Made by a program: the position numbers and the translations under genes. Positions 10,401 through 21,602 of a stretch of 64,000 bases of DNA are shown piece after piece. This stretch comes from Terrimicrobiaceae bacterium (GTDB lineage Bacteria; Verrucomicrobiota; Verrucomicrobiia; Chthoniobacterales; Terrimicrobiaceae), in contig JAGYIV010000008.1 of assembly GCA_018402345.1 (NCBI GenBank), positions 620,001 to 684,000 of the forward strand, written 5' to 3'. Position 1 is the stretch's first letter. Every line of letters begins with the position of its first letter. The notes beneath the pieces are model-generated. The model was not told the origin of the DNA. It saw only the letters and a list, made by a program, of their open reading frames with translations, and made no database searches.

Positions 10401-11559
10401 AGTTCGCCAGCGCGTTACCCGTGCCGCTTACCGCCGTCCCTGTGAGCACAAGATGTTCGACATTCGCCGCCAGTGTGTGATCGACCGAACTGATCACCAT
10501 ATCAATTCCCTCTTCGGCATTTTCAACCACCACATCACCCGCATTGTCCACAAAGTAGGTATCGTTCCCGAGGCCGCCGACCATCGAGTCGGCTCCAGCG
10601 CCGCCATCCAAGCTGTTGTCGCTTGCATTACCAATCAGCGTGTTGGCAAGCTCATTGCCCCTACCAGCGACGATCCCCTCGCCCAACACAAGCCGTTCGA
10701 TACCGGCCCCCAGCGTGTAGTCTTCCAACTTGGAAAGAACCGTATCCGTTCCTCCGGTTTCGTTGACGATCACATCCCCCGCATCGTCAATGACGTAAAA
10801 ATTGTTTCCGTCCCCGCCGACCAGCGAGTCGGCTCCCTCTCCACCATCCAAGGTATCATCCCCGCCCGCGCCGATGAGCGTTTGCGAGCCCGCATTGCCG
10901 ACGATCGAGTTGGCTGCCGCATTACCCGTCAGCGTCGCGTCGCCGCTGCCGGTGAATACCAGGTTTTCGATGTTGCTGGCGAGCGTCGTCTGCGTGGCGC
11001 TTGTCGCCACCGTGTCGATGCCTCCGGCATCCACCACCATGTCGGCGCTGGAATTGATCACATAGTAATCATCCCCCGTGCCTCCCAAAAGCGAGTTACT
11101 GCCTGCTCCGCCGTCCAGCGTCACCCCGCGGGTCATCGCCGAGGCGTTCAACGTGTCATTACCTATGCCGCCGACGACTGTGGCGATGCCTGCCGTCTGG
11201 GCGTTGGTGCCGAGGATGATGCGGTTGTTGCCGTTGGCTGTTTTGAGCACCTCAGTGGTGAACACATTCTCAAAATCCGCATCCGTCGCCGACAACGCGT
11301 CGATCGCGAATGTCAAGGTGTCCTCCCCATCGCCGCCAACCACAGAACTCTGCCCGAGCACCGCGCCCGTCGACACCACAAGGCTGTCATTGCCGGCTCC
11401 GCCGCCGAGTGTCATTCCCACCGTGTAGGCCGCCGCATTCAGTGTGTCGTTGCCATCGCCGCCCAGGATTGTGCGAATGCCTCCCGCTTGCGCATTGGAT
11501 CCCACCGTCAGCGAGGAAGCGCCTGTTGCCGCGGCTCTCAGCACTTCTACCCCACTCAC
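9649..11559 (-). CDS. Giant RTX-type repeat protein, segment 3b
   Basis: Internal segment of the giant repeat protein. It is in the same frame as segment 3a (11599-15168), separated only by one TGA codon at 11599-11601, after which the frame reads AGNDTLGDSQLAHVSGVEVL, matching the repeat consensus. The ATG at 11559 is therefore probably not a real start. The segment holds two about-80-residue units, two GNDTYFVD-type units and the first three copies of the 104-residue array. It ends out of frame after a one-base insertion near 9684, where GNDTIIG should continue SQEDALLDGG as in sister copies. Confidence 0.75.
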   Translation of the reverse strand: MSGVEVLRAAATGASSLTVGSNAQAGGIRTILGGDGNDTLNAAAYTVGMTLGGGAGNDSLVVSTGAVLGQSSVVGGDGEDTLTFAIDALSATDADFENVFTTEVLKTANGNNRIILGTNAQTAGIATVVGGIGNDTLNASAMTRGVTLDGGAGSNSLLGGTGDDYYVINSSADMVVDAGGIDTVATSATQTTLASNIENLVFTGSGDATLTGNAAANSIVGNAGSQTLIGAGGDDTLDGGEGADSLVGGDGNNFYVIDDAGDVIVNETGGTDTVLSKLEDYTLGAGIERLVLGEGIVAGRGNELANTLIGNASDNSLDGGAGADSMVGGLGNDTYFVDNAGDVVVENAEEGIDMVISSVDHTLAANVEHLVLTGTAVSGTGNALANSITGNDQGNSLDGGAGIDTLIGGAGNDTIIGSQEDALLDGGDDIDTLAIGANFTSSGDGQIVNIENVVVTATGLLVNLGNQSEGFAVTGFASGSTTFVGGSGNDTFVGGSEADSISGGAGVNSLIGGAGNDTIIGSQEDALLDGGADNDTLAIGANFTSSGDGQIVNIENVVVTAGGLTVDLGNQSEGFAVTGFAGGSTTFVGGSGNDTFVGGSGADSISGGAGVDSLIGGAGNDTIIGLAGRRVAGRRR

Positions 11560-11598
11560 ATGGGCCAGCTGCGAGTCGCCAAGCGTGTCGTTGCCTGC

Positions 11599-14500
11599 TC
11601 AAGAGCCTAGCGTATCAGGTTGCCAGTCTCCGCCAATCACCGTGCTCCGCCCCACCGCTGCCGCGTCGGCCAGCGTGATTGAGTCATTGCCTGCTCCAGC
11701 GAGGATGCGATTCGCATGCGTGGCGCTTCCCGTGATCACATCACTCCCGGCTCCCGCATCGATCGTCAGCGCGGCATTAAACGCCCCCGCCTCGATCGTG
11801 TCCGCTCCGCTCCCGCCAATCACGGTCGCAAGCTCAGCCGCTGCGGCATTTGCGCCCACCTCCACATAGTTCGTTCCGTTGCGCGTCTGGATCGCTTCGA
11901 TTTCCTGGATATTCGTCCCGAACATGTCGTCTGTGATCGAGAGGCCATCCTCGGCAAAGGTCAGCGTTTCGCTGCCTGCTCCGCCCACGATCGAACTCAC
12001 CGACAGCACGTTGTTGTTCAGCAACCGGAACGCGTCATTCCCCGCTCCACCAAGCAATGTTGCCCCTTGCCCCACTCCTGTATTCGCGTTCGCGCTGGCG
12101 TCCAGCGTTACGTCCACCGTGTAGGCGCTCGCGTCCAGCGTGCCCTTGCCCGATCCACCGATCACCGTGCGGATGCCTGCCGCCTGCGCCGTGGCGTCCA
12201 ACACAAAGCTACTTTCCCCAGCCGCTGCCGCTTGCAGCACTTCCATGCCGCTGACTTTTGCAAACGCATCACCATTGCCCAGCACCGTCGCCTGACCGAG
12301 CGCCAAGGTGTCTGTCCCAGTGCCGCCGATCAGACTCGCCGCAGCCATCTGCGTCGCATTATCAAATACAAACCGGTCGTCTCCCGCTCCGCCGTCCAGC
12401 GTGATCGCTGTCGTGCCAAAGGCTGATGTTGCGGTGAGCGTGTCCGAACCGCTTCCTGTCGTGATGCGATTCAGTCCTTGCGCGTTGATTCCCAGCGTCA
12501 CGCTGTTGGCTCCGTTGGCCAGTTGGAGCGCCTCGATGCCTGTCAACCTGTCCAGATCGGTGTCCACAACGATCTGCCCGTCGGTGGTCACTTGCACCGT
12601 GTCGGTTCCCAGCCCGCCCACAATCGACGCGTTGTTGAGCACCGCCGATGTCGCCACCTGGATCAAGTCCGCTCCGCTGCCGCCGTGCAGCGTGTTGCCG
12701 CCTGTGAATGCCGGATCTCCCAACCCGCCAACCAGCGTGCTGCCAAGGGTCGATCCACTCGCATCGATCCAAATCTTCGCGTTCGCTCCCGTGTAGCCCC
12801 CCGCGCTCAGCGTGTCGCCTCCTGCCGCTCCGCCCTTGAGCGTTGCCACGCCAGAGGCCAGCGCATTCACACCCAACACAATCGAGTTCCCCGCAAGCGA
12901 CGAGGCCTCCACGACCTCCACCCCGCTCACATTTGCAAACTGCGCATCCGTCACAGCACCCGCCGCCGTGAATGCAAGCGTGTCGGTGCCTGTGCCACCT
13001 ACCACCGTGTTGTTGGCCAGTTGCGCCCCGCTGGCGAATTCGAAACGGTCGTTGCCTGCACCGCCCACGAGACTGTTGTTGCCGTCGCCACCGAAGAGGG
13101 TGTCGTCGCCTGCGCCGCCGAGGAGGGTGTCGTTGCCGCCCAAACCAAAGAGCGAGTTGTTCCCGCTGTTGCCGATAATGGTGTTGTCTGCGTCGTTGCC
13201 GGTGCCGTTAAGGGCATCCGATCCTGTCAACTCCAGCACTTCCAGATTGTCTCCCAGGGTGTAACTGATCGAGGCGCGCACAACATCGATCCCCTCGTCC
13301 GCTGCTTCCACCACCACATCGCCGACGGCATCCACCACATAGGTGTCATTCCCCGCTCCGCCCACCATGCTGTCGTTGCCCGTGCCACCGTCGAGGCTGT
13401 CGTTGCCATCGCCGCCAAGAATCGTGTCGTTCCCGCCCAACCCGGAAAGCACATTATTTCCGTTGTTGCCGGTGATGGTGTTATCTGCAGCGTTGCCGGT
13501 GCCGTTGAGGGCCACGGTTCCCGTCAGTTCCAGCGCTTCGATATGGTCTGCAAGTGTGTAGCTGATCGAGGCCCGGACCACATCTGTGCCCCCGCCGGCC
13601 GCTTCCACCACCACGTCGGCTGCGGAGTCCACCACATAGGTGTCATTGCCCGCTCCGCCAACCATGCTGTCGTTGCCCGTGCCGCCATCGAGAAGATCGT
13701 CGCCATCACCCCCGAGGAGCGTGTCGTTCCCTCCACCGCCCAGAAGCGTGTCGTTACCGCTGTTGCCGCTCAGGCTGTCGGCTCCGGCTCCTCCGCTGAA
13801 ATGAACCGCGCCCGTATAATCGGCATTCGCCGTGAGGGTCGAGTTTGCCGTGCCGCCGGAGAGCGTGCCGATGCCGAGCGCCTGCGCGTTGCTCCCGATC
13901 GTGATGTCCACATCCCCGACCACTCCGCTGAAGTCGTAGGTCTCGATGTTGGAAAACCCGCCGAAGTCGGCGTCCCCGAGGGCCATTCCGGTGGTGGAGA
14001 CAAATCGCAGCGTGTCGTTTCCTTCACCGCCGTCCACAATGACTGTGTCCGCTGGATCTACTACCAGCGTGTCATTTCCGGCTCCACCCAGCAGCGTATC
14101 TTTCCCGCCACCGCCCACAAGGCTGTCATCCCCATCACCGCCCACAAGACTGTCATCGCCCGCTCCGCCGAGCAGCGTGTCGTTGCCCGCTTCGCCCATC
14201 AATGTGTTGTCACCGCCCAACCCGGAAAGCAGATTGTTCCCACTGTTGCCGGTGATTTCGTTGTCCAAAGCATTGCCGGTGCCGGCGAGATTTCCCGAAC
14301 CGGCCAGTCTCAAGTGTTCGACATTATTGGCGAGCGTGTAACTGATCGAGGCGCGCACGACATCGATCCCCTGGTCCGCTGCTTCCACCACCACATCGCC
14401 GACGGCATCCACCACGTAGGTGTCGTTCCCCGCTCCACCGATCAGTGTGTCGTTGCCGGTTCCACCATCGAGAAGATTGTCTGCGGTGTTTCCGGTGATT

Positions 14501-15168
14501 GTATTATCGAGGCTGTTCCCCGTGCCTGCAATGACGCCATCGGCCAGTGTCAACTGCTCCACATTGGCTCCCAGCGTGTAACCGCTCACCGAGGCCACCA
14601 CCAAATCCGTGCCCTCTCCGGCGTTTTCAATCACTACATCGCCCAACGCGTCCACGAAATAGGTGTCGTTCCCGAGACCGCCGACCAGCGTGTCCGCGCC
14701 AACTCCGCCATCCAGGCTGTTCCCGAGTTCGTTTCCAGTCAGCGAGTTGGACAGCACATTGCCTGTGCCACTCACCGCCGCGCCCGTGAGCACAAGATGC
14801 TCGACATTCGCCGCCAGCGTGTGATCGACCGAACTAATCACCATGTCCGTGCCCTCGCCGGCATTTTCAAAGACCTTGTCACCGGCATGATCCACGAAAT
14901 AGGTGTCGTTCCCCGCCCCGCCGATCATCGAGTCGGCGCCGGCGCCGCCGTCGAGGCTGTTCGCAATGGCGTTGCCCACAAGCGTATTGGCTTCGGCATT
15001 CCCTGTGGCTCTGACTGCTGTGCCGGTGAGTTCGAGCGTTTCGATATTTGCTCCCAAGGTGTAGCTGATCGACGCCCGCACCACATCTGTGCCCCCGCCT
15101 GCCGCTTCCACCACCACGTCGGCTGCGGAGTCCACCACATAGGTGTCATTGCCCGCTCCGCCCACCAT
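11599..15168 (-). CDS. Giant RTX-type repeat protein, segment 3a
   Basis: Internal 1189-codon segment of the giant repeat protein. The first ATG (15168) is inside a repeat unit; the open frame continues upstream to the insertion at 15236-15238. It contains alternating blocks of RTX nonapeptides ([18 protein letters not shown] type), about 95-residue units with [18 protein letters not shown] and IEALELTGT motifs, and a C-terminal stretch of about-80-residue units that is nearly a duplicate of the sequence at 3.7-5.75 kb. It stops at TGA 11599-11601 just after [11 protein letters not shown]; the same frame then continues with recognisable repeat sequence, so the stop is either a substitution or an error in one base. 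Confidence 0.78.
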   Translation of the reverse strand: MVGGAGNDTYVVDSAADVVVEAAGGGTDVVRASISYTLGANIETLELTGTAVRATGNAEANTLVGNAIANSLDGGAGADSMIGGAGNDTYFVDHAGDKVFENAGEGTDMVISSVDHTLAANVEHLVLTGAAVSGTGNVLSNSLTGNELGNSLDGGVGADTLVGGLGNDTYFVDALGDVVIENAGEGTDLVVASVSGYTLGANVEQLTLADGVIAGTGNSLDNTITGNTADNLLDGGTGNDTLIGGAGNDTYVVDAVGDVVVEAADQGIDVVRASISYTLANNVEHLRLAGSGNLAGTGNALDNEITGNSGNNLLSGLGGDNTLMGEAGNDTLLGGAGDDSLVGGDGDDSLVGGGGKDTLLGGAGNDTLVVDPADTVIVDGGEGNDTLRFVSTTGMALGDADFGGFSNIETYDFSGVVGDVDITIGSNAQALGIGTLSGGTANSTLTANADYTGAVHFSGGAGADSLSGNSGNDTLLGGGGNDTLLGGDGDDLLDGGTGNDSMVGGAGNDTYVVDSAADVVVEAAGGGTDVVRASISYTLADHIEALELTGTVALNGTGNAADNTITGNNGNNVLSGLGGNDTILGGDGNDSLDGGTGNDSMVGGAGNDTYVVDAVGDVVVEAADEGIDVVRASISYTLGDNLEVLELTGSDALNGTGNDADNTIIGNSGNNSLFGLGGNDTLLGGAGDDTLFGGDGNNSLVGGAGNDRFEFASGAQLANNTVVGGTGTDTLAFTAAGAVTDAQFANVSGVEVVEASSLAGNSIVLGVNALASGVATLKGGAAGGDTLSAGGYTGANAKIWIDASGSTLGSTLVGGLGDPAFTGGNTLHGGSGADLIQVATSAVLNNASIVGGLGTDTVQVTTDGQIVVDTDLDRLTGIEALQLANGANSVTLGINAQGLNRITTGSGSDTLTATSAFGTTAITLDGGAGDDRFVFDNATQMAAASLIGGTGTDTLALGQATVLGNGDAFAKVSGMEVLQAAAAGESSFVLDATAQAAGIRTVIGGSGKGTLDASAYTVDVTLDASANANTGVGQGATLLGGAGNDAFRLLNNNVLSVSSIVGGAGSETLTFAEDGLSITDDMFGTNIQEIEAIQTRNGTNYVEVGANAAAAELATVIGGSGADTIEAGAFNAALTIDAGAGSDVITGSATHANRILAGAGNDSITLADAAAVGRSTVIGGDWQPDTLGS

Positions 15169-16980
15169 GCTGTCGTTGCCCGTGCCGCCATCAAGGAGAT
15201 CGTCGCCATCGCCCCCGAGGAGCGTATCGTTGCCACCCTAGGCCCTCAAGCACGTTGGACCCGTCGTTGCCGGTGATGCTGTTGGCTTCGGCATTGCCCG
15301 TCCCATTGCGCGCCGTGCCCGTAAGCACCAGATGCTCGACATTCGCCGCCAGCGTGTGATCGACCAAACTGATTACAGTGTCCGTGCCCTCTCCGGCGTT
15401 TTCAATCACTACATCGCCCAACGCGTCCACGAAATAGGTGTCGTTCCCGAGACCGCCGACCAGCGTGTCCGCGCCTGCGCCACCATCCAGGCTGTTCCCG
15501 AGTTCGTTTCCAGTCAGCGAGTTGGACAGCACATTGCCTGTGCCACTCACCGCCGCGCCCGTGAGCACAAGGTGCTCGACATTCGCCGCCAGCGTGTGAT
15601 CGACCGAACTAATCACCGTGTCCGTGCCCTCGCCGGCATTTTCAAAGACCTTGTCACCGGCATGGTCCACGAAATAGGTGTCGTTCCCCGCCCCGCCGAT
15701 CATCGAGTCGGCGCCGGCGCCGCCGTCGAGGCTGTTCGCGATGGCGTTGCCGACAAGCGTATTGGCTTCGGCATTCCCTGTGGCTCTGACTGCTGTGCCG
15801 GTGAGTTCGAGCGTTTCGATATTTGCTCCCAAGGTGTAGCTGATCGACGCCCGCACCACATCTGTGCCCCCGCCTGCCGCTTCCACCACCACGTCGGCTG
15901 CGGAGTCCACCACATAGGTGTCATTGCCCGCTCCGCCCACCATGCTGTCGTTGCCCGTGCCGCCATCGAGAAGATCGTCGCCATCGCCCCCGAGGAGCGT
16001 GTCGTTGCCACCCAGGCCGAGCAGTGTGTCGTTCCCGCTATTACCGCTCAGGCTGTCGGCACCTGCGCCTCCAGTGAAATGAACAGCGCCCGAGTAGTCG
16101 GCATTCGCCGTGAGGGTCGAGTTCGCCGTGCCGCCGGAGAGCGTGCCGATGCCGAGTGCCTGGGCGTTGTTTCCGATCGTGATGTCCACATCCCCGACCA
16201 CTCCGTTGAAATCATAGGCCTCGATGTTGGAAAACCCGCCGAAGTCGGCGTCCCCGAGGGTCATTCCGGTGGTGGAGACAAATCGCAGCGTGTCGTTTCC
16301 TTCACCGCCGTCCACAATGACTGTGTCCGCTGGATCTACCACCAGCGTGTCATTTCCGGCTCCACCCAGCAGCGTATCTTTCCCACCACCGCCCACAAGG
16401 CTGTCATCCCCATCACCGCCCACAAGGCTGTCATCGCCCGCTCCGCCGAGCAGCGTGTCGTTGCCGTCGCCGCCGATCAATGTGTTGTCACCGCCCAACC
16501 CGGAAAGCTCATTGTTCCCACTGTTGCCTGTGATTTCGTTGTCCAAGGCATTGCCTGTGCCGGCGATGTCCTCGGTGCCCGTCAACTCCAGCGCTTCCAG
16601 ATTGTCTCCCAGCGTGTAACTGATCGAGGCGCGCACGACATCGATCCCCTGGTCCGCTGCTTCCACCACCACATCGCCGACGGCATCCACCACGTAGGTG
16701 TCGTTCCCCGCTCCGCCGATCAGTGTGTCGTTGCCGGTTCCACCATCGAGAAGATTGTCTGCGGTGTTTCCGGTGATTGTATTATCGAGGCTGTTCCCCG
16801 TGCCTGCAATGACGCCATCGGCCAGTGTCAACTGCTCCACATTGGCTCCCAGCGTGTAACCGCTCACCGAGGCCACCACCAAATCCGTGCCCGCTCCGGC
16901 GTTTTCAATCACTACATCGCCCAACGCGTCCACGAAATAGGTGTCGTTCCCGAGACCGCCGACCAGCGTGTCCACACCTG
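13555..16980 (-). repeat. Recent internal duplications in the giant gene
   Basis: The block 13555-14700 is repeated at 15837-16980 (offset about 2.28 kb), and 14705-15235 is repeated at 15478-16010 (offset about 0.77 kb). Identity is high enough that long runs are base-for-base the same. The frameshift at 15236-15238 lies at the edge of one of these copies, a place where short-read assembly is easily confused. Confidence 0.8.
15191..16975 (-). CDS. Giant RTX-type repeat protein, segment 2
   Basis: Internal segment of the giant repeat protein. The open frame runs from about 17064, where a missing base in a C-run (minus strand G-run) shifts it from segment 1, down to a premature stop at 15191. 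The stop comes from an extra base in the CCC run at 15236-15238: the frame reads LEGLGWQRY where sister units read [13 protein letters not shown]. Units are the [19 protein letters not shown] and [17 protein letters not shown] type plus RTX nonapeptides. More than 1 kb of this segment is nearly identical to 13555-14700, so recent internal duplication is evident. Confidence 0.78.
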   Translation of the reverse strand: MDTLVGGLGNDTYFVDALGDVVIENAGAGTDLVVASVSGYTLGANVEQLTLADGVIAGTGNSLDNTITGNTADNLLDGGTGNDTLIGGAGNDTYVVDAVGDVVVEAADQGIDVVRASISYTLGDNLEALELTGTEDIAGTGNALDNEITGNSGNNELSGLGGDNTLIGGDGNDTLLGGAGDDSLVGGDGDDSLVGGGGKDTLLGGAGNDTLVVDPADTVIVDGGEGNDTLRFVSTTGMTLGDADFGGFSNIEAYDFNGVVGDVDITIGNNAQALGIGTLSGGTANSTLTANADYSGAVHFTGGAGADSLSGNSGNDTLLGLGGNDTLLGGDGDDLLDGGTGNDSMVGGAGNDTYVVDSAADVVVEAAGGGTDVVRASISYTLGANIETLELTGTAVRATGNAEANTLVGNAIANSLDGGAGADSMIGGAGNDTYFVDHAGDKVFENAGEGTDTVISSVDHTLAANVEHLVLTGAAVSGTGNVLSNSLTGNELGNSLDGGAGADTLVGGLGNDTYFVDALGDVVIENAGEGTDTVISLVDHTLAANVEHLVLTGTARNGTGNAEANSITGNDGSNVLEGLGWQRYAPRGRWRRSP

Positions 16981-17001
16981 CGCCGCCATCCAGGCTGTTC
17001 C

Positions 17002-19305
17002 CTAGTTCGTTGCCCCGCAGGGTGTTCGCCGCATTGTTCCCCGTGCCGAAAACAATGCCCTCCCCAAGACCAACTGCTCGGCGTTTTCCGCCAGGGTGTA
17101 GCCTTCCACCGAGGTCACCACAGTGTCCGTGCCGCCGTCCACCGCTTCGATGACGACGTCTGCCAACTCATCCACAAAATAGGTGTCGTTCCCCGCTCCG
17201 CCGACCATCGTATCCACGCCGGCACCGCCATCCAGGCTGTTGCCAGAGGCGTTGCCCGTCAGTGTGTTCGCCTGCGTGTTTCCCGCGCCAGAGACCACTC
17301 CGTCCGACAGGATCAACTGCTCCACATTCTGCGCCAGCGTATAGCCGCTCACAGAAGTGACCACGACATCCGTGCCCTCTCCGGCGTTTTCAACCACTAA
17401 ATCGCTTGCCGAATCTACGAAATACGTGTCGCTACCGAGACCGCCGACCAGCGTGTCCACTCCGGCACCGCCATCGAGGCTGTTGCCGAGCGCATTGCCG
17501 GTGATCCTGTTCGCCAGCGCGTTGCCCGTGCCGTGCCCTGCCGTGCCCGTAAGCACAAGGTGCTCGACATTCGCCGCCAGCGTGTGATCGACCGAACTAA
17601 TCACCAAATCCGTGCCCTCTCCGGCGTTTTCAATCACTACATCGCCCAACGCGTCCACGAAATAGGTGTCGTTCCCGAGACCGCCGACCAGCGTGTCCAC
17701 ACCTGCGCCGCCATCCAGGCTGTTCCCGAGGGCGTTTCCAGTCAGCGAGTTGGACAGCACATTGCCTGTGCCACTCACCGCCGCGCCCGTGAGCACAAGA
17801 TGCTCGACATTCGCCGCCAGCGTGTGATCGACCGAACTAATCACCGTGTCCGTGCCCTCTCCGGCATTTTCAAAGACCTTGTCGTCGGCATGATCCACGA
17901 AATAGGTGTCGTTCCCCGCCCCGCCCACCATGCTGTCGGCACCAGTGCCGCCGTCGATCAAGTCCTCCCCGCCCCCGCCGAGAAGCGTGTCATTTCCCCC
18001 GCCACCCAGCAGCGTGTCGTTGCCACCCAAGCCTGATAGCACGTTGTTCCCACTGTTGCCGGTCAACGAGTTGTTCAACTCATTGCCTGTTCCGTTGATA
18101 TCGGCGGAGCCCGTCAATTCCAAATGCTCGACATTTGCAGCCAATGTATGGGTAACCGAGGCGCGGACCAGGTCGATTCCCTCGTCTGCATTTTCCACCA
18201 CGATATCGCCTGCGGCATCGACTACATAGGTATCATTTCCCGCTCCACCGACCATGCTGTCGTTACCGGCGCCGCCATCCAACAAATCATCCCCCGCAAG
18301 ACCCAGCAACGTGTCGTTTCCACCAAGGCCGGACAATGTGTTTTTGCCGCTATTGCCGGTGAGCACATTGCTCAGGTCATTGCCTTCGGCGGAAATGTTT
18401 GCCCCTCCGGTCAAACTCAAATTCTCGATCTTAGGGAAATTGCGTAGGGAAAATCCAGCGACCTCGGTCTTGATCGTCTCGGTGCCAGAAAGGTTTCCAG
18501 CGATGTAGACATCCGTGCTGGACACCAAGAAGGTGGCATTTGCCGAGGCGCTCGAAAGGGTTTCGCCCGGGTAGGATTGGATAGTGTTGCTCGTCGGAGG
18601 TGTTGGGGGTTGCGGAGCCACCACCGGTGGCTGCGCAGGAGCCGGGGCGCTCCCGCCGCCGGAACTTGACCCACCGCCGCCATTGCCTGCAGCTTCCGCA
18701 CCAAGGCTCAGGCGGATTTTCGAACTCTTTTTCGTGCCGCCGCCTCCGGCTTTCTTGCGATTGCTTTTGGTCTTTTTCTTGGAAGACCCGCCATCCGCCT
18801 TGGTCTTTTTCCTGCCGGATTTCTTTTTCTTGGCGCCCTCGACGAGCACCGATTCGTTGCGCTCGTCGTAAACCACACCCCAGCCTTCCTCGGACCGCCA
18901 GGCAGCGCGTTGCGCGGCTGTCGGTGCGATTCCAAGGACTAATGCGGCAAAGCACGCCCCTTCCTCACCGGGGGTCTCCTCAGCGCACAATGCGCGATCC
19001 AAAAAGTGCCCGACCTCCTCCAGCAACACCTCGGCCACCCGCTCGGGTGGGCACTCGGCGGAGAGGTAGATGCGGTTTTTCTCCCGGCTATAGCCACCCC
19101 ACAACCCTGGCATCCGCTCGGCCTCGAGGGTCACCACTGGCGGCAGTTCCGCGAAATCCCCCTGCTGAAATTTGTGAAGCCATTGGGCGGCGCGTTCGGA
19201 GTCCATCGCGCTTCCAAAGATGCAGCGAAGATCCTCCATGGCTCCGGCACGGCGGCTCCAGGCGGACAAAAACGGAAGAAGGATGAGGGAAACGGGCAAG
19301 TTCAT
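17002..19305 (-). CDS. Giant RTX-type repeat protein, segment 1 with N-terminal domain
   Basis: N-terminal 767 codons of the giant protein and its only credible start. Residues 1-140 form a conserved domain with the motifs [11 protein letters not shown], then [10 protein letters not shown], then [19 protein letters not shown]. The same domain is encoded at 30197-30784, and similar EEIGHxxD plus GDEGxxFAALV motifs occur at the start of cyanobacterial RTX proteins (from memory). Residues about 155-200 are lysine-rich ([11 protein letters not shown] type), then comes a Gly/Ser and Pro-rich linker to about 240, then RTX units. There is no convincing Sec signal peptide, which fits type I secretion. 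The last residues after VEQLVLG are out of frame because of a deletion at 17062-17065. Confidence 0.8.
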   Translation of the reverse strand: MNLPVSLILLPFLSAWSRRAGAMEDLRCIFGSAMDSERAAQWLHKFQQGDFAELPPVVTLEAERMPGLWGGYSREKNRIYLSAECPPERVAEVLLEEVGHFLDRALCAEETPGEEGACFAALVLGIAPTAAQRAAWRSEEGWGVVYDERNESVLVEGAKKKKSGRKKTKADGGSSKKKTKSNRKKAGGGGTKKSSKIRLSLGAEAAGNGGGGSSSGGGSAPAPAQPPVVAPQPPTPPTSNTIQSYPGETLSSASANATFLVSSTDVYIAGNLSGTETIKTEVAGFSLRNFPKIENLSLTGGANISAEGNDLSNVLTGNSGKNTLSGLGGNDTLLGLAGDDLLDGGAGNDSMVGGAGNDTYVVDAAGDIVVENADEGIDLVRASVTHTLAANVEHLELTGSADINGTGNELNNSLTGNSGNNVLSGLGGNDTLLGGGGNDTLLGGGGEDLIDGGTGADSMVGGAGNDTYFVDHADDKVFENAGEGTDTVISSVDHTLAANVEHLVLTGAAVSGTGNVLSNSLTGNALGNSLDGGAGVDTLVGGLGNDTYFVDALGDVVIENAGEGTDLVISSVDHTLAANVEHLVLTGTAGHGTGNALANRITGNALGNSLDGGAGVDTLVGGLGSDTYFVDSASDLVVENAGEGTDVVVTSVSGYTLAQNVEQLILSDGVVSGAGNTQANTLTGNASGNSLDGGAGVDTMVGGAGNDTYFVDELADVVIEAVDGGTDTVVTSVEGYTLAENAEQLVLGRALFSARGTMRRTPCGATN

Positions 19306-19335
19306 GGGATTTTTGTAGACTTAAATATTTGTAAT

Positions 19336-19372
19336 TTGCTTATTTATAATTTTTAATGCAGAATAAAAACAA
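19336..19372 (-). promoter_or_regulatory. Candidate promoter of the giant RTX gene
   Basis: In an AT-rich stretch upstream of the ATG at 19305 the minus strand reads TTGTTT (complement of 19367-19372), an 18-base spacer, then TATAAA (complement of 19343-19348). This resembles a sigma70-type promoter with a start near 19336. No good Shine-Dalgarno sequence is visible before the ATG. Confidence 0.35.
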
Positions 19373-19433
19373 CTCTATGCTTGGTTGGGGCACATCTGCG
19401 GCATGTCGAACGTCGCTAAGGTCATGGGTCGGG

Positions 19434-21602
19434 TCAACCGCGATTTTTCTTTTTCTTGCCCGACTTTTTCTTCTCGGAATCCTTCGACTTCTGGGTGGAT
19501 TTCGATTTTTTCGAGGGCTTGGACTTCTTGGAGGATTTCTCCGAGCTGGCGGGGGATGCCGCGTGGGAACCGTGCGCGTGGGAGGATCCGCTATTCGATC
19601 CACTTGAGGTGCCCAAGGCGGCTGATTTTTCGGGTTTTTTCTGATCCGGGATCGGTTGGCCGGGGCCGGGTTGCCGACGGTCATCGATGCCGTCATTGTC
19701 GCTGTCCACCCAATCCGCGGTGGTCACTGCATCCGGCGGCAGGTTGATCCATTGCCCATAATGCGAGGCTGGCGAGGGTGCCGGTTCGGCGGGCTCGGCC
19801 TCATCAAGCGCCTTGCCTTTCAAGATGATCTGCGAGGCATTCGACGCTTGGCGCAGGAGGGAATAGGTCGCTTCGGGATCAAGCGTGAACCCAGCGGGGG
19901 TCCATTGCCCGTCGACCACGGCGGCCTCGGCGGCGGGGCCGAGGAGGCGGTCGCCTTCACTGGCGTCGTAGTCGGCCAGCGCTCCGGCGAGCGTCGCGGG
20001 ATCGGGATTCACTGCGGTGGTGAAGGTGTTCCAACCGGGCGCCACCTCGACCACTTGCTCGACTTCCTCGTAGGCGACCCGGTAGCGCTTGGGCACAGAA
20101 GGAGATCCGATGGTGCCGCCGGCAGTGAATGGCACCTTCTCGTCAAGCACCAGGATTCCTTGGGTGGCGGCATCGTAGACTTTCAACCGCAACGGCTCGG
20201 GATTCGGGTCGGCAGAGGTGATGCCCAGTTCGTAGCGTGTGGTCTGCGGGATCGGCTCGGCCAATCCGAGCACCTTGCCCTCCTCGGTGGCCGACAGGAG
20301 GCTGCCGGGGGCGGTCAGGAACTGCGATCCATCCACCACCTCGGCATGAACGACCATCTCGTGAATGGCGGGCGGCACGACCACCCAGCCGAGGGCATCG
20401 GAATCTGTGTGGTCAGTGGGTTCGCAAGATACTAAATCAATGGAGGATTCCGATCCCTCAAGGAGTTCTGAAGGATCGACGGGCGACTTGGATGGCCCAC
20501 CTCCGCCCATATACAGCGTTGCCGCAGAGCGTTCCAGCACCGTGAAGGATTCCTCAACGGATGGCGGGGATACCGGCTCCGCCGCGAGAATGATGTTGTC
20601 GATGAGATTTACGCCCGAGGCGGCCGTGGCTCCGGTGAGGCGAACCCGGAGGTAGGCCTGCTCCTTGTCTGCCAAATCGGAAAATTCAGGCAACTCAACC
20701 CTGGCGTAGCCGGCCGGATTGGACAAGCTCGCCTGACCCGTCGGAACGACAACGGGTTGCAGATCCCTCCAAGTTTCGCCGTCGGAGCTGTATTCCCACA
20801 CATGGGCGGTAAACCCCGGCTCACCTGTGGGGTCTCCTGTGGCGGAGTAGCTCACATTCAGGTTGGAACGGCCCACCATGCTGAACTCGAAAACGAGAGA
20901 TTTGCCTTCGGCTCCGATATTTTTCCCGCCGCGAAGCAGAAGCGCCTGGTTGGTCAAGGGCTCCAACATCTCCGCCACCGCGTTGAGCGGAGTGCCGGAA
21001 CCCACCCAGATTTCCCCGTTTTGATGGCTCCAGCGGTTGGAGCTGTTGGAGGTCGTGAATGCGCCACTGAATGTCAAATTCCCGGAACCGAAATTGGCAG
21101 GGTATTTTCTCGCGGATTGGATCACTGTTCCCAGCGGCACTACGCTGGAAGTGGTTGTATCGAAATCCCAGGCGGCAATGGGAAGCGGCAGCACCTCGAC
21201 TTCGATGCCCCGCGAGGTGGCTTCCCCGCCTTCACCGGTTGCATTCACAGTGAAGGTGTAGTTCCCAACGGCATTCGCTTGGAGTGTCCAAGTGCCATTT
21301 TCTGAAGTGCCCAAGGAATCACCGTCCATAAACGCTTCCAGTGTGATTGGGGCATGGGCATCGGACGCATGCGGGTCGATGGCCGTGGCGTTGAGGGTGA
21401 GAATCGAGCCGACGAACACACTCGACTGCGAGGCTTGCACTGTTACCACCGGTGGGGATTGCCCGTCGCCACCGGATCCGTGCCATAGACGACAAGATCG
21501 GCCTCCGTGAGACTGCCGGGCGTGGCACTGTCGCTGGTGATCGTCAGTGTCCAAGTGCCATTCGACATCTCGCCCCAGTTGCGCACGGTCATGAAGGTCC
21601 AA
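19434..21602 (-). CDS. S8 serine protease, C-terminal part (Ig-like, beta-sandwich, Lys-rich tail)
   Basis: This frame carries the C-terminal two thirds of the protease that starts at 23742; the first 50 or so residues up to about 21475 are an out-of-frame artefact. From SPPVVTVQAS onward there is an Ig-like domain, a beta-sandwich region with WSHQNGEIWVG and SYSATGDPTGEPGF, and a LIDNIILAAEP segment typical of jelly-roll modules. Next comes a domain with APGWNTFTTAVNPD, a thrombospondin type 3-like calcium motif DSDNDGIDDR, and a tail made almost only of Lys and Ser ending GKKKKNRG. The tail resembles the Lys-rich linker of the neighbouring giant protein. Total joined length is about 1436 residues. 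The function of the C-terminal half is unknown; substrate or surface binding is inferred. Confidence 0.7.
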   Translation of the reverse strand: MDLHDRAQLGRDVEWHLDTDDHQRQCHARQSHGGRSCRLWHGSGGDGQSPPVVTVQASQSSVFVGSILTLNATAIDPHASDAHAPITLEAFMDGDSLGTSENGTWTLQANAVGNYTFTVNATGEGGEATSRGIEVEVLPLPIAAWDFDTTTSSVVPLGTVIQSARKYPANFGSGNLTFSGAFTTSNSSNRWSHQNGEIWVGSGTPLNAVAEMLEPLTNQALLLRGGKNIGAEGKSLVFEFSMVGRSNLNVSYSATGDPTGEPGFTAHVWEYSSDGETWRDLQPVVVPTGQASLSNPAGYARVELPEFSDLADKEQAYLRVRLTGATAASGVNLIDNIILAAEPVSPPSVEESFTVLERSAATLYMGGGGPSKSPVDPSELLEGSESSIDLVSCEPTDHTDSDALGWVVVPPAIHEMVVHAEVVDGSQFLTAPGSLLSATEEGKVLGLAEPIPQTTRYELGITSADPNPEPLRLKVYDAATQGILVLDEKVPFTAGGTIGSPSVPKRYRVAYEEVEQVVEVAPGWNTFTTAVNPDPATLAGALADYDASEGDRLLGPAAEAAVVDGQWTPAGFTLDPEATYSLLRQASNASQIILKGKALDEAEPAEPAPSPASHYGQWINLPPDAVTTADWVDSDNDGIDDRRQPGPGQPIPDQKKPEKSAALGTSSGSNSGSSHAHGSHAASPASSEKSSKKSKPSKKSKSTQKSKDSEKKKSGKKKKNRG

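Noticed and set aside
1213-17005. Very long plus-strand open frames (for example 6378-8945, 9616-11610, 12478-15276, 15332-17005) with His- and Val-rich repeats
   Set aside because: They are antisense to the RTX repeats. They stay open because the repeat codons lack stops on the other strand, they repeat with the same period, and they have no start signals or recognisable domains.
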